Shown here piece by piece: positions 50,533-59,977 of a stretch of DNA of 64,000 bases (positions are counted from its first letter, which is position 1; every line of letters begins with the position of its first letter). The position numbers were made by a program, and so were the translations under genes. The stretch covers positions 744,001 through 808,000 of the forward strand of contig NZ_JBFAKK010000001.1 in NCBI RefSeq assembly GCF_040655735.1, read 5' to 3'. This DNA is from Phytomonospora sp040655735. Its GTDB lineage: Bacteria > Actinomycetota > Actinomycetes > Mycobacteriales > Micromonosporaceae. The notes under the pieces were generated by a model. It saw only the letters and a program-made list of their open reading frames with translations, ran no database searches and was not told where the DNA came from.

Positions 50533-51426
50533 ATGACCGATCCCCAATGGCAGCAGCAGGGACAGCCCTATCCGCAGTACGGGCAGGAGCCCCCGCCGCA
50601 GGGACAGCCCGGGCCGCAATGGGGCCAGCAGCCTCCCGCGCAAGGCCAGCCGCAGGCCGGCGGCTGGCCCGCACAGCCGCCCCCGCCCGGATACCAGCCC
50701 CAGCCGGGCTACCCACCCGGGCCCCAGCAGGGTTTCCCCGGACAGCCGGGCTGGCCCGCAGGCCCCGGGCTGCCTCCGGCCGCACCGAAGCGGACCGGCC
50801 TGATCGTCGGGGCGGTCGTCGGAGCGGTCGTCCTGGTCGCCGCCCTCATCATCGGCGGCGTCGCACTGTGGTCGGGCGGCGCCGACGAGCGCAGCGGTGG
50901 GGGAGGCGCGCCCACAGCGGCGGTGGAAGGACACGGCGTCGTCGTCGGCGAGGGTCCCGTCAAGGTCGAGATCTGGCTGGACTTCCAGTGCCCGCCTTGC
51001 GGGGAGTTCCACGCCAACGCGGGTAAGACACTGCGAGAGTTCACCGCGGCGAACCGGATCACGGTCGTCTACCACCCGCTGAACTTCCTGGACTCCATGT
51101 CCACCGACGAGTACTCGACGAGGGCCGCGTCGGCGTCGGTGTGCGCTGCCGACCAGGGTGAGTTCGAGGCCTACGCCGACTTCCTGTTCACCAGCCGGCC
51201 CGTCGAGGGCGGCCCCGGCCTCTCCGACGAGGAACTGGTCCAGGGCGGAACCCCCATCGGCCTCGCGGACCCGTTCGCGGACTGCGTGCGCACGACGAAG
51301 TACGCCGACTGGGTCGAGACCGGCACCACCGAGTCCGGCGTCGGCGCGGTTCCCACCGCCACGATCGGCGGCTCGCCGGTCGCCGACATGACCAACTTCG
51401 TCACGGCCCTCGAAGCCGCCGCCTAG
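50533..51426 (+). CDS. Membrane-anchored DsbA/thioredoxin-like protein
   Basis: The 297-residue protein has a Pro/Gln/Gly-rich cytoplasmic N-terminus of 85 residues (GQPYPQYGQEPPPQGQ style). One membrane helix follows (GLIVGAVVGAVVLVAALIIGGVALW, 89-113), then an extracytoplasmic thioredoxin-fold domain with active-site CPPC (153-156, in DFQCPPCGEF). A cis-Pro loop is visible near GAVPTATIGG. It probably catalyses disulfide exchange in exported proteins. Low-complexity Pro/Gln tails are common on actinobacterial membrane proteins. It is a single gene. Confidence 0.92.
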   Translation: MTDPQWQQQGQPYPQYGQEPPPQGQPGPQWGQQPPAQGQPQAGGWPAQPPPPGYQPQPGYPPGPQQGFPGQPGWPAGPGLPPAAPKRTGLIVGAVVGAVVLVAALIIGGVALWSGGADERSGGGGAPTAAVEGHGVVVGEGPVKVEIWLDFQCPPCGEFHANAGKTLREFTAANRITVVYHPLNFLDSMSTDEYSTRAASASVCAADQGEFEAYADFLFTSRPVEGGPGLSDEELVQGGTPIGLADPFADCVRTTKYADWVETGTTESGVGAVPTATIGGSPVADMTNFVTALEAAA

Positions 51427-51483
51427 GGCTTGACCGGTGGGTCCCGTGGGAGCCGCAGCCCTCGGTGACCCACCGACTCGCCC

Positions 51484-54400
51484 CTAACCCAGCCGCAGGC
51501 CGCGCGGTGTCTCCCGGAAGCCCGCGGCGGCCAGGGCCGCGCCGAGCACCGTCCCCGCGACGGGTTCGCCGTCCCCGCGCTCGACCGCGAGGGATCCGAG
51601 CCCACCGCGGCGGACGGTGTCCACCAGCGCCACGGCCGCCGCGCCGAGCACGCGCTCGTCCTCCGTGTACGACAGCATTGTGCGGCCGCCGCGTTCGACA
51701 TAGAGCGCGAGTTCGCCGCCGGCCAGGACCACCAGCGCTCCCGCGCGGCGACCGGGCCGGTGCCCTCCGCTGCCGTCGGCGACGGTCTCCCGCGCGTCCG
51801 GCCAGGACAGGCCCGCCCCGAAGGGGTTCGCCGGGTCGGTCGCGGCGAGCACGACGATCTCGTCCCCGCCGGGAAGCGCACACGCGCGCAGGCGGTCGAC
51901 GGCGCCCGGCTCGGCGAACTGCGCCGCGCCGAGGCCCGCCACGAAGTAGCCGCGCCGGACCGCGCCCCTGTCCTCCATGGCCGAGAGCACCGGATAGAGG
52001 CCGACGGTCGTCTCCCGGACGAGGACGCCGTGCCGGTCCAGCGAGGCGGCCGCCCGTGCGTGCAGACGCCGGGTCGGGTCGGTGTCGCGTTCGGGAAGCC
52101 GTTGCCAGCGACCGGTCGCCGTCGGCGGAGACGTCCTGGGAACGCGGCCGGTCCGGCGGGCCAGTGGGAAACCCGGTCGCACGCGTCTCGAACGCGGCGG
52201 GCTCGGCCGGGACTTGTGCGCACCCGCGCCCGACAGCAGCGTGCGCAACGGTGCCAGGGAGTCGTTGGTGATCCATCCCGACCACACCAGGTCCCACAGC
52301 ACCGAGACGAGGGTGGCGTCGTCCTCGGCGTCCACGGTCTCGGAGAGGTCGCGGAAGAACCTGGCCTGGCCGAGCGCGTCCAGCACGGCCTCGTGCAGAT
52401 CGCTCGACACCGCCTCCGGGTTCGGTTCGGGCAGCAACAGTTCGGCGGAGTCGGCGTAGGCGAGGGTGACCCAGCCGTCATTGGCCGAGATCGAGGCGGA
52501 TCCCGCCCACAGCAGTTCACCGGACGACGTCAGCTCGTCGAGGAAGACCGGCGTGTAGTCACCGACCCGGGCGGGCAGGATGAGGCGTTCCAGCGCCGAG
52601 GCGGGCACCGCGACGCCCTGCAACTGCTCGACGGCCGCCGCCACCGCGTCCACTCCCATCGCATCGGCTCCGACGCCCTGCCAGCCGGGCAGGAAACGGG
52701 CGTAGGCGTTCGGTGGGACCGGCGCGATCTCGGCCCGCAGTGCCGCGAGGCTGCGGCGCTTGAGGAGCCGCAGCACTTCCACATCGCACCACTGCGGCTC
52801 GTCCTCGGTGAAGGAGCCGTGCGCGAGGGCACCGGCCGCCGCGAGCCCGCGCAGCACCGGCTCGGCCTTCTCCTCGGGGACACCGAAACGCGTGGCGCAG
52901 GCCGCGGTCGTGAAGGGCGTGTTCGTGCGCGCGTAGCGCGAGACGAGGTCGCCCCAGGGGGCGGCGATGGGGGCCAGGAAGGCTTCGGGGACGTCGGTGA
53001 AGGCGACCTCAAGGGCCTGCGCGTACCGCCCGGCGTCCTCGGCGACGATCCAGCGCATGTCCCCGGCGACGGGCACGGCGACGACCCGCCCGGCGTCGGC
53101 GAGTTCGGCGAGCCATTCCGGATCGGCGCCTCTGGCGGCGATCTCCTCGGCGGACAGGTCGCCGACGACGCGCAGCAGTTCGACGACGTCCTCGGCGTCG
53201 CGGAGCCGTTCGGCGCCGGTCCACTGGAGCCACCCGGAGGCTTCGGCGACGACGGCCGGGTCGAGCAGTTCGGTGTGCTTGACCTCGCCGAGGAGTTCGG
53301 CGAGCAGGGTCGAGTCGACCGCGAGGGCGTTGGCGCGGCGTTCGGCGACGGGGGTGTCCTCGGAGTAGAGGTTGCCCGCGACGTAGGCGAACAGCAGGGA
53401 CCGTGCGAAGGGCGACGGCCGCTTGGTCTCCACGTCCACGAGGCGGGTCGTGCGGCCGGCCAGGTCGCGCATGAGACCGGTGAGGGCGGGCAGGTCGAAG
53501 AAGTCCTCGACGCACTCGCGGGCGGCCTCGGCGGTGACCGGGAAGTCCTCGAACTCGCGGGCGACGCCGAACAGCTGCGCGGCCCGCTGCCGCTGCTGCC
53601 ACAGGGGCTGGCGGCGGCGGGGGTCGCGGCGGGGCATCAACAGTGAGCGCGCGGCGCATTCGCGGAAGCGCGCGGAGAACAGCGTGGAGTTGGCCAGCTG
53701 CCCCGTGACCAGCGCGGCGATTTCGTCGGGGTCGAAGGCGACGAGCTCGGCGCGAGGCGGCTCGGGCATGTCGGGCAGCCGCAGCATGATCCCGTCGTCG
53801 GTCGGCAGCGCCTGGGCGTCGACTTTGTACAGTTCGCTGATTCGGGCGGCGATGGCCAGCGACCAGGGGCCGTTGACGGGTTTGCCGAGCAGGGAGTGCA
53901 CGGCCAGGCGCCAGTCGCCCAGTTCGTCGCGGAAGCGCTCGACGATGACCGTGCGGTCGTCGGGGACGGCGCCGGTGGCCTCCCGCTGACCGGCCAGGTA
54001 GGACTCGAGGTTCGACACCGCGTACCCGTCGAGTTCCGGCCAGGACCCGTCGCCGGCCGTGGCCGCGCGCAGCCGCCGCCCGATGGCCAGACCGAGTTCG
54101 GCGGGGCGGCCGATGTCCTCGCCCTTCCAGAAAGGCATGCGGGCGGGCTGTCCCGGGGCGGGGGTGACCAGGATCCGGTCGGGGTTGATCTCCTCGATCC
54201 GCCAGGTGGACGCGCCGAGCACGAACACGTCCCCGACCCGCGACTCGTAGACCATCTCCTCGTCGAGCTCTCCGACGCGCGAGCCGGTGCCGCCCTCCAG
54301 CAACGAGACCGGGTAGAGCCCGCGGTCGGGGATGGTCCCGCCGGAGGTGACGGCCAGCCGCTGCGCGCCGGGGCGCGCGGTCAGCACGTCGGTGCGGCGG

Positions 54401-55899
54401 TCCCACACCAGCCTGGGGCGCAGGTCGGCGAAACCGGTCGACGGATAGCGCCCGGCGAGCATGTCGAGCACGGCCGTCAGCGCGGCGTCCGGCAGCGCCC
54501 GGTACGCCGAGGCCCGCCGGACCAGTTCGGCCAGGCGCGGCACCGGCCAGGGATCCATCGCGACCATCGCGACGATCTGCTGCGCGAGCACGTCGAGGGG
54601 ATGCTTGGGGGCGTGGGCGCGTTCGAGCGCCCCGGCTCCCATCCGCTCGGCGACCACGGCGCTGACGAGCAGGTCGCCGGGATGGGTCGGGAGGACCACG
54701 CCCCGCGAGACCGCCCCGACCTGGTGCCCGGCGCGGCCGACTCGCTGGAGCCCCGAGGCCACCGAGGGCGGTGCGCCGATCTGGACGACGAGGTCCACCG
54801 CGCCCATGTCGATGCCGAGTTCGAGGCTGGAGGTCGCCACCACGGCGGGCAGCGTGCCGGCCTTGAGCGCCTCCTCGACGTACTTGCGCTCCTCGCGCGA
54901 CATGGAACCGTGATGCGCCCTGGCCACCACCGGCGGAGCGCTCGCGGACTTGGGGGACTGGGCGGTCAGCTGGCCCTGGATCGCCGGTGGCGCGACCATG
55001 CCGGTGGCGAGCTCGTTGAGCCGCCCGCAGAGCCGTTCGGCGAGGCCGCGCCCGTTGACGAACACGATCGTCGAGGAGTGCGCCCGGATGAGGTCGAGGA
55101 GCCTGCGCTCGACGGCGGGCCACACCGAGGACTTGCTCCCGTCGGGTTCCGGCTCGGGCGCGGTGAGGTCGGCGAGGGGAACCTCGACGGTGACCTCGAT
55201 CGTCTTGGCGGACGCGGGGCGCACGACCGTCACCGGCGCGGCTCCGCCGAGGAACTCGGCGGCGTGCTCGATGGGCCGCACCGTGGCCGACAGGCCGATG
55301 CGCTGCGCGGGGCGCTCCAGCAGCGCGTCGAGGCGTTCGAGGCTCAGCGCGAGGTGCGTTCCGCGCTTGGTCGACGAGACCGCGTGGACCTCGTCGACGA
55401 TGACCGTCTCGACCGAGCGCAGCGACTCCCGTGCGGCCGAGGTGAGCAGCAGGAACAGCGATTCGGGGGTGGTGATGAGGATGTCGGGCGGCGTTCGGGT
55501 GAAGGCCCGGCGCTCGCTGGCGGGGGTGTCGCCGGTGCGCATGCCGACGGCGACCTGCGGCACGGGCGCGCCGGTCGACTCCGCCACCGCGCGGATGCCG
55601 TCGAGCGGGCGGCGGAGGTTGCGTTCGACGTCGTAGGCGAGGGCCTTGAGCGGGCTGACGTAGAGCACCCGGCAGCGTCTGGTCGCCTCGGCGGGCCGTG
55701 GCTCCGCCGACAGCCGGTCGATGGCCCACAGGAAGGCCGACAGGGTCTTTCCCGACCCTGTGGGGGCCACGACGAGGGTGTTGTCCCTGCGGGCGATGGA
55801 CGCCCACGCCTCGGCCTGCGCGGGCGTGGGCGCGGCGAACGCCGAGTCGAACCACTGCCTGGTCTCGGCGGTGAAGCCCGCCAGCGGATCGTTGCCCAT
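51484..55899 (-). CDS. lhr: Lhr-family ATP-dependent DNA helicase
   Basis: The 1471-residue helicase has the full Lhr length. The N-terminus shows FAAPTPAQAEAWASIARRDNTLVVAPTGSGKT (Walker A at 45-52). DEVHAVSSTKRGTHL is motif II, and SSLELGIDMGAVDLVVQIGAPPSVASGLQRVGRAGHQ contains motifs IV-VI. The Lhr-specific WH/DSH region follows, and the C-terminus ends TPRGLRLG as in other actinobacterial Lhr proteins. Lhr is a 3'-5' translocase linked to DNA repair. ATG 55899 is the start; the frame runs open much further but lacks domain character and crosses the divergent amidohydrolase gene. Confidence 0.95.
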   Translation of the reverse strand: MGNDPLAGFTAETRQWFDSAFAAPTPAQAEAWASIARRDNTLVVAPTGSGKTLSAFLWAIDRLSAEPRPAEATRRCRVLYVSPLKALAYDVERNLRRPLDGIRAVAESTGAPVPQVAVGMRTGDTPASERRAFTRTPPDILITTPESLFLLLTSAARESLRSVETVIVDEVHAVSSTKRGTHLALSLERLDALLERPAQRIGLSATVRPIEHAAEFLGGAAPVTVVRPASAKTIEVTVEVPLADLTAPEPEPDGSKSSVWPAVERRLLDLIRAHSSTIVFVNGRGLAERLCGRLNELATGMVAPPAIQGQLTAQSPKSASAPPVVARAHHGSMSREERKYVEEALKAGTLPAVVATSSLELGIDMGAVDLVVQIGAPPSVASGLQRVGRAGHQVGAVSRGVVLPTHPGDLLVSAVVAERMGAGALERAHAPKHPLDVLAQQIVAMVAMDPWPVPRLAELVRRASAYRALPDAALTAVLDMLAGRYPSTGFADLRPRLVWDRRTDVLTARPGAQRLAVTSGGTIPDRGLYPVSLLEGGTGSRVGELDEEMVYESRVGDVFVLGASTWRIEEINPDRILVTPAPGQPARMPFWKGEDIGRPAELGLAIGRRLRAATAGDGSWPELDGYAVSNLESYLAGQREATGAVPDDRTVIVERFRDELGDWRLAVHSLLGKPVNGPWSLAIAARISELYKVDAQALPTDDGIMLRLPDMPEPPRAELVAFDPDEIAALVTGQLANSTLFSARFRECAARSLLMPRRDPRRRQPLWQQRQRAAQLFGVAREFEDFPVTAEAARECVEDFFDLPALTGLMRDLAGRTTRLVDVETKRPSPFARSLLFAYVAGNLYSEDTPVAERRANALAVDSTLLAELLGEVKHTELLDPAVVAEASGWLQWTGAERLRDAEDVVELLRVVGDLSAEEIAARGADPEWLAELADAGRVVAVPVAGDMRWIVAEDAGRYAQALEVAFTDVPEAFLAPIAAPWGDLVSRYARTNTPFTTAACATRFGVPEEKAEPVLRGLAAAGALAHGSFTEDEPQWCDVEVLRLLKRRSLAALRAEIAPVPPNAYARFLPGWQGVGADAMGVDAVAAAVEQLQGVAVPASALERLILPARVGDYTPVFLDELTSSGELLWAGSASISANDGWVTLAYADSAELLLPEPNPEAVSSDLHEAVLDALGQARFFRDLSETVDAEDDATLVSVLWDLVWSGWITNDSLAPLRTLLSGAGAHKSRPSPPRSRRVRPGFPLARRTGRVPRTSPPTATGRWQRLPERDTDPTRRLHARAAASLDRHGVLVRETTVGLYPVLSAMEDRGAVRRGYFVAGLGAAQFAEPGAVDRLRACALPGGDEIVVLAATDPANPFGAGLSWPDARETVADGSGGHRPGRRAGALVVLAGGELALYVERGGRTMLSYTEDERVLGAAAVALVDTVRRGGLGSLAVERGDGEPVAGTVLGAALAAAGFRETPRGLRLG

Positions 55900-56001
55900 G
55901 ACTCGATCATGCCCGCCGGGTACGACATGGTGGGCTTTCCCGGCGCGGAGAGCGCGGCTAGGCTCGGCCGCACCCGTGCCGTACGAAGGTAGGAGTGAGC
56001 C

Positions 56002-57186
56002 ATGAGCCTGCGAGAAGACGCCGCCGTGATCTCCGGGGAGCTGGTCGCGCTGCGCCGCGCCCTGCACCGCGAACCCGAGATCGGTCTCGACCTGCCCCGC
56101 ACCCAGGAGAAGGTCCTCGCCGCGCTGTCGCCGCTCGGACTGGAGATCACCAGGGGCGAGGCGCTGTCCTCGGTCACCGCGGTCCTGCGCGGCGGACGTC
56201 CGGGCCCCGTCGTGCTCCTGCGCGGCGACATGGACGCCCTCCCGGTGACCGAACTGGCGGGGGAGGAGTTCACCTCCACCGTCGACGGCGTCATGCACGC
56301 CTGCGGCCACGACCTCCACACCGCCGGTCTCGTCGGTGCCGCCCGCCTGCTGGCCGCGCGTCGCGATGAGCTCGCGGGAGACGTGGTGTTCATGTTCCAG
56401 CCGGGCGAGGAGGGCTTCGACGGCGCCGGGCACATGATCGCCGAGGGGGTCGTCGAAGCAGCCGGGCGGCCCGCCGACTACGCCTATGGCATCCACGTCA
56501 CGTCGGGGATGCTGCCGCGCGGGGTGTTCACGTCGCGGCCCGGCCCGCTCATGGCCGCATCGGCGGGATTGTTCGTGCGCGTCATCGGCGAGGGCGGGCA
56601 CGGCTCTCGCCCCCACGACGCGCTCGATCCGGTCCCCGCGGCCTGCGAGATGGTCACCGCGCTCCAGACCATGCTGTCGCGCCGCATCGACGTGTTCGAG
56701 CCGGTCGTGATCACCGTCGGCACCTTCCACGCCGGGACCCGCCGCAACATCATTCCCGACGAGGCCGTCTTCGAGGCCACCGTACGCACCTTCTCCGCCG
56801 AGGCGGGCAAGCAGGTCCGCGAGCACGCCGTGCGGATCTGCGAGGGCATCGCCGAGTCCCACGGGCTGCGCTCCGAGGTCCGCTTCGAGGACGAGTACCC
56901 GGCCACGATCAACGACGGCGACGAGCACCTCTTCGTCGCCGAGACGGTCCGCGACGTCTTCGGTCCCGAGCGCTTCAGCGAGCTGAAGGACCCGATGATG
57001 GGGTCGGAGGACTTCTCCCGGATCCTTGAGCGGGTCCCCGGCGCCTACGTGTTCCTCGGCGCGTGCCGGGACGAGGAGTTCGCCACGGCGCCCAGCAACC
57101 ACTCGCCTCGCGCCGCCTTCGACGACGGCGTGGTCGCCGACGGCGCGGCGCTGCTGGCCGAACTCGCGATGCGCCGCCTGAATTAG
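56002..57186 (+). CDS. M20 family metallo-amidohydrolase
   Basis: The 394-residue enzyme has M20D landmarks: VVLLRGDMDALPVTE, metal-binding HACGHDLHTA, FMFQPGEEG, a dimerisation domain with GGHGSRPHDALDP, and FLGACRDEEFATAPSNHSP near the C-terminus. Relatives include hippurate hydrolase and indole-acetyl-amino acid hydrolases that split N-acyl amino acids. AGGAGTGAGCC precedes the ATG. It is divergent from lhr, with a 102-bp gap. Confidence 0.94.
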   Translation: MSLREDAAVISGELVALRRALHREPEIGLDLPRTQEKVLAALSPLGLEITRGEALSSVTAVLRGGRPGPVVLLRGDMDALPVTELAGEEFTSTVDGVMHACGHDLHTAGLVGAARLLAARRDELAGDVVFMFQPGEEGFDGAGHMIAEGVVEAAGRPADYAYGIHVTSGMLPRGVFTSRPGPLMAASAGLFVRVIGEGGHGSRPHDALDPVPAACEMVTALQTMLSRRIDVFEPVVITVGTFHAGTRRNIIPDEAVFEATVRTFSAEAGKQVREHAVRICEGIAESHGLRSEVRFEDEYPATINDGDEHLFVAETVRDVFGPERFSELKDPMMGSEDFSRILERVPGAYVFLGACRDEEFATAPSNHSPRAAFDDGVVADGAALLAELAMRRLN

Positions 57187-57226
57187 CCGCGTGGACGGCC
57201 TCCCGCCGCTCGAAGGGGCGGGAGGC

Positions 57227-57883
57227 TCAGCCCATGCTGGAGGTCGCGAGCTTCGCCGCGAAGCCGATGAGGACCGCGCCCACGGTCGCCGATCCGGCCG
57301 AGGCGAGCTTCTTGCGGCGCCGGAAGGCGCTGGCCAGCCCCGTTCCGGCGAAGATCAGCAGGGTCAGGTAGCTCAGGCTGCAGATCTGCACGATGATGCC
57401 GAGGACCAGGAAGGTCAGGGCCGGGTAGGCGTAGTTCGGATCGACGAACTGGGCGAAGAAGGAGACGAAGAAGAGGATCGCCTTCGGATTGAGCAGACTG
57501 GCGATCAGCGCGCGCTGAAACGGCCGCTCCTGCCTGCCCTGCGCGACCTCCGGCGGGGCGTCCACCTGCGCGGCGTGGCGGGTCCGCCAGGTGCGGACGG
57601 CCTCGCGGACGAGGTTGAACCCCATCCAGATGAGGTAGGCCGCGCCGGCGTACTTGACGATCGCGAAGATCGTCGGCGACGTCTCCAGGAGGGAGGCGGC
57701 GCCCGCGGCCGAGGCCACCATCAGCACGGTGTCGCCGATGAAGACCGCCGAGGCGGCCTTGTAGCCGTCGCGCACGCCCCGGCGGGCGGCGACGCTCAGG
57801 ACGTACAGCGAGTTCGGCCCGGGCAGGAGAATGATCAGGACCGTTCCGATGACGTACGCCCAGATGTTCGTGACACCCCACAT
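57227..57883 (-). CDS. LysE/RhtB family amino acid exporter
   Basis: The 218-residue membrane protein has the LysE family start (VIGTVLIILLPGPNSLYVLSVAARRGVRDGYKAA) with the typical LPGPN motif. About six helices follow, including IVKYAGAAYLIWMGFNLVR and SLLNPKAILFFVSFFAQFV. It would export amino acids or derivatives. ATG 57883 lies 5 bp after the PPOX gene stop, so the two are co-transcribed. A TTG three codons earlier is an alternative start. Confidence 0.93.
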   Translation of the reverse strand: MWGVTNIWAYVIGTVLIILLPGPNSLYVLSVAARRGVRDGYKAASAVFIGDTVLMVASAAGAASLLETSPTIFAIVKYAGAAYLIWMGFNLVREAVRTWRTRHAAQVDAPPEVAQGRQERPFQRALIASLLNPKAILFFVSFFAQFVDPNYAYPALTFLVLGIIVQICSLSYLTLLIFAGTGLASAFRRRKKLASAGSATVGAVLIGFAAKLATSSMG

Positions 57884-57888
57884 GGTGC

Positions 57889-58548
57889 TCAAGACTGCAC
57901 GGTCGCGCCCGCACGGGCAAGATGCGCGGGTGGGGCGGCCGTCACACCTTCGTCGGCCACCGGTGCGCCGGGTGTGAGGCTCAGCGGCACGACCCCCGCC
58001 CAGTAGGGGAGGTCGAGGTCCTCGGGTTCGTCCTTGGGACCGCCGGTGCGGACCTTGACGGAGACCTCCGTCAGCGGCAGCGCCAGGACCGCCGTCTGCG
58101 CCAGCTCCTTGGGAGTCGGGGGTCGAGAGGCAGCCGCGCGGCCGTCGCCGTAGGTGTCGACGATCCGCTCCAGCGCCGTCCACTTCTCCTCGGCGTCGCT
58201 CACCAACCGCGCCTTGCCGTGGGCGATGACGCAGCGGTAGTTGGCGGAGTGGTGGAACCAGGCGCGGCTGTAGATGAGGCCGTCGAGGAGGGTGACGGTG
58301 ACGCAGACGTCGAGGCCGTCGCCGCGTCCTTCGAGCATGGCGCGGCTCCCGGTCGAGCCGTGTACGTAGAGGACGTCGCCCAGGCGCGCGTGGACGGTCG
58401 GCAGTACGCGGGGGAGGCCGTCGGCGGCGACGTACCCGACGTGGCATACGTGCGCCTCGTCGAGGATCGCGTTGGCGGCTTCGACGTCGTAGCCGAGCTT
58501 CTCGGGCACGCGCAGGGAGGTCGTGCGGTCCGTTCGGGGGTAGGTCAC
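57889..58548 (-). CDS. Pyridoxamine 5'-phosphate oxidase-family flavin-binding protein
   Basis: The 219-residue protein has the split-barrel PPOX fold: LDEAHVCHVGYVAADGLPRVLPTVHARLGDVLYVHGSTGS at about residues 30-70, then TLLDGLIYSRAWFHHSANYRCVIAHGKARLV. This subgroup is close to nitroimidazole-resistance/PPOX proteins and is often next to MocR genes. GTG 58548 has AAGGAG at 6 nt; the GTG just before it (58551) is too close. It is divergent from the MocR gene, with the operator region between. Confidence 0.9.
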   Translation of the reverse strand: MTYPRTDRTTSLRVPEKLGYDVEAANAILDEAHVCHVGYVAADGLPRVLPTVHARLGDVLYVHGSTGSRAMLEGRGDGLDVCVTVTLLDGLIYSRAWFHHSANYRCVIAHGKARLVSDAEEKWTALERIVDTYGDGRAAASRPPTPKELAQTAVLALPLTEVSVKVRTGGPKDEPEDLDLPYWAGVVPLSLTPGAPVADEGVTAAPPAHLARAGATVQS

Positions 58549-58559
58549 CACGGACTCCT

Positions 58560-58585
58560 TTGTGCTAGTACAATCTCGAAATTGT
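58560..58585. promoter_or_regulatory. Overlapping TTGT/ACAA half-sites between PPOX and MocR genes
   Basis: Half-sites TTGT (58560-58563), ACAA (58570-58573) and TTGT (58582-58585) form two overlapping dyads: TTGT-N6-ACAA and ACAAT-N6-ATTGT. The second covers the MocR GTG at 58584. This is the likely MocR binding region for divergent control. Confidence 0.6.
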
Positions 58586-59909
58586 GGCAGAACAATACCA
58601 GCCGAGCGGTGCGAACGCCGCCGAGATAATCGCCGGCGTCGAGACCGCCGTTCGCGACGGCACACTCCCGCCCGGCGCGCCCCTGCCTCCAGTCCGGCGC
58701 CTCGCCGAAGACCTCGGCCTCGCCGTGGCCACCGTCGCCGCCGCCTACCGCACCCTGCGGCAGCGCGGCATGATCGAGACCGCCGGCCGCCACGGCACCC
58801 ACGTCCGGCAACGGCCGCCCCTGACTCACCGCGGCCCCGCCACCCTCCCTCCCGGGGTGATCGGACTCAACAGCGGCGAACCCGACCCCGCCCTGCTTCC
58901 CGACCTCACCGCGGCACTGGCCGCCGTTCCCACCCGACCCTCCGGCTACCGTGACGCCGGCCCCTGCCCGCAACTCGCCGGCCTCGCCCGGGAACGCCTG
59001 GGCGCCGACGGCCTTCCTCCGGGTGCCGTCACCTTCACCTCCGGCGCCCTCGACGCCATCGAACGCGGCCTGTCGGTCCACCTGTCCGTCGGGGACTCCG
59101 TCGCCGTCGAAGACCCCTGCTGGGGCAACCTCCGCGACCTCATCGCCGCCCTCGGCATGCACGCCGTACCCGTACCGGTCGACGCCGAAGGCCCCACCGT
59201 CGAAGGCATGCGAGCCGCCCTGCGAAAAGGCGCCCGCGCCGTCGTCGTCACCAGTCGCGCCCACAACCCCACCGGCGCCGTCGTCACCGCACACCGCGCC
59301 GCAGGCCTCCGCCAACTCCTCGACGCCCACCCCGCCACCTTCGTCATCGAAGACGACCACTGGGCCGAACTCGCCGACGACCCGCTCCACCCCGTCGTCG
59401 GCGGCACCTCCCACTGGCTCTTCGTCCGCTCGGTCTCCAAGCCCTACGGTCCGGACCTGCGCCTGGCCGTCGCCACCGGAGACGACGCCACCGTCGCGCG
59501 CGTCGAAGGCCGCATGCGCCTGGGCGCCGGATGGGTCTCCACCGTCCTCCAGCACCTCGTCCTCGGACTCTGGCAGGACCCCGCGACCGAGGACGTCGTC
59601 GCCCAAGCCCGCGACGCCTACCGCACCAGGCGCGAAACCCTCCTGCGCGAACTCCGCGCCCGGGGGATCACTGCCACCGGACACACCGGACTCAACGTCT
59701 GGATCCCCGTCCCACACGAGACCGAAGTCGTCACCGCCCTGCGCGACCGCGGCTACGCCGTCAGCCCCGGAGCGATCAACCGCCTCCGCTCGGCGCCCGG
59801 CATCCGCATCACCATCAGCCCTCTCACCGACCCCGGCGAGATCCGTGCCCTCGCCGACGCCGTCGCCGAAGCCGCCAGCGCACCCCGTCCGGGCGCCCTC
59901 CGGCGCTGA
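58584..59909 (+). CDS. MocR-type regulator (GntR HTH fused to aminotransferase domain)
   Basis: The 441-residue protein has a GntR winged helix (residues 10-75: PLPPVRRLAEDLGLAVATVAAAYRTLRQRG). A fold type I aminotransferase domain follows, with TFTSGALDAIERGL, VIEDDHWAEL and the PLP-lysine segment RSVSKPYGPDLRLAV. MocR proteins use PLP or a PLP-aldimine as effector and often govern divergent genes for amine metabolism, here PPOX and LysE. The GTG at 58584 lies inside the palindromic operator region. Confidence 0.93.
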   Translation: MAEQYQPSGANAAEIIAGVETAVRDGTLPPGAPLPPVRRLAEDLGLAVATVAAAYRTLRQRGMIETAGRHGTHVRQRPPLTHRGPATLPPGVIGLNSGEPDPALLPDLTAALAAVPTRPSGYRDAGPCPQLAGLARERLGADGLPPGAVTFTSGALDAIERGLSVHLSVGDSVAVEDPCWGNLRDLIAALGMHAVPVPVDAEGPTVEGMRAALRKGARAVVVTSRAHNPTGAVVTAHRAAGLRQLLDAHPATFVIEDDHWAELADDPLHPVVGGTSHWLFVRSVSKPYGPDLRLAVATGDDATVARVEGRMRLGAGWVSTVLQHLVLGLWQDPATEDVVAQARDAYRTRRETLLRELRARGITATGHTGLNVWIPVPHETEVVTALRDRGYAVSPGAINRLRSAPGIRITISPLTDPGEIRALADAVAEAASAPRPGALRR

Positions 59910-59977
59910 CCTTGCGCCACCCGCCCGATTCGATAAGGATCGACCCCAACCTCACCCCTTACCCAGGAGTCACCAGC

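Noticed and set aside
55900..57102. Upstream extension of the lhr frame to position 57102
   Set aside because: The extension lies antisense to a well-supported M20 amidohydrolase, and Lhr homology begins at the ATG at 55899.
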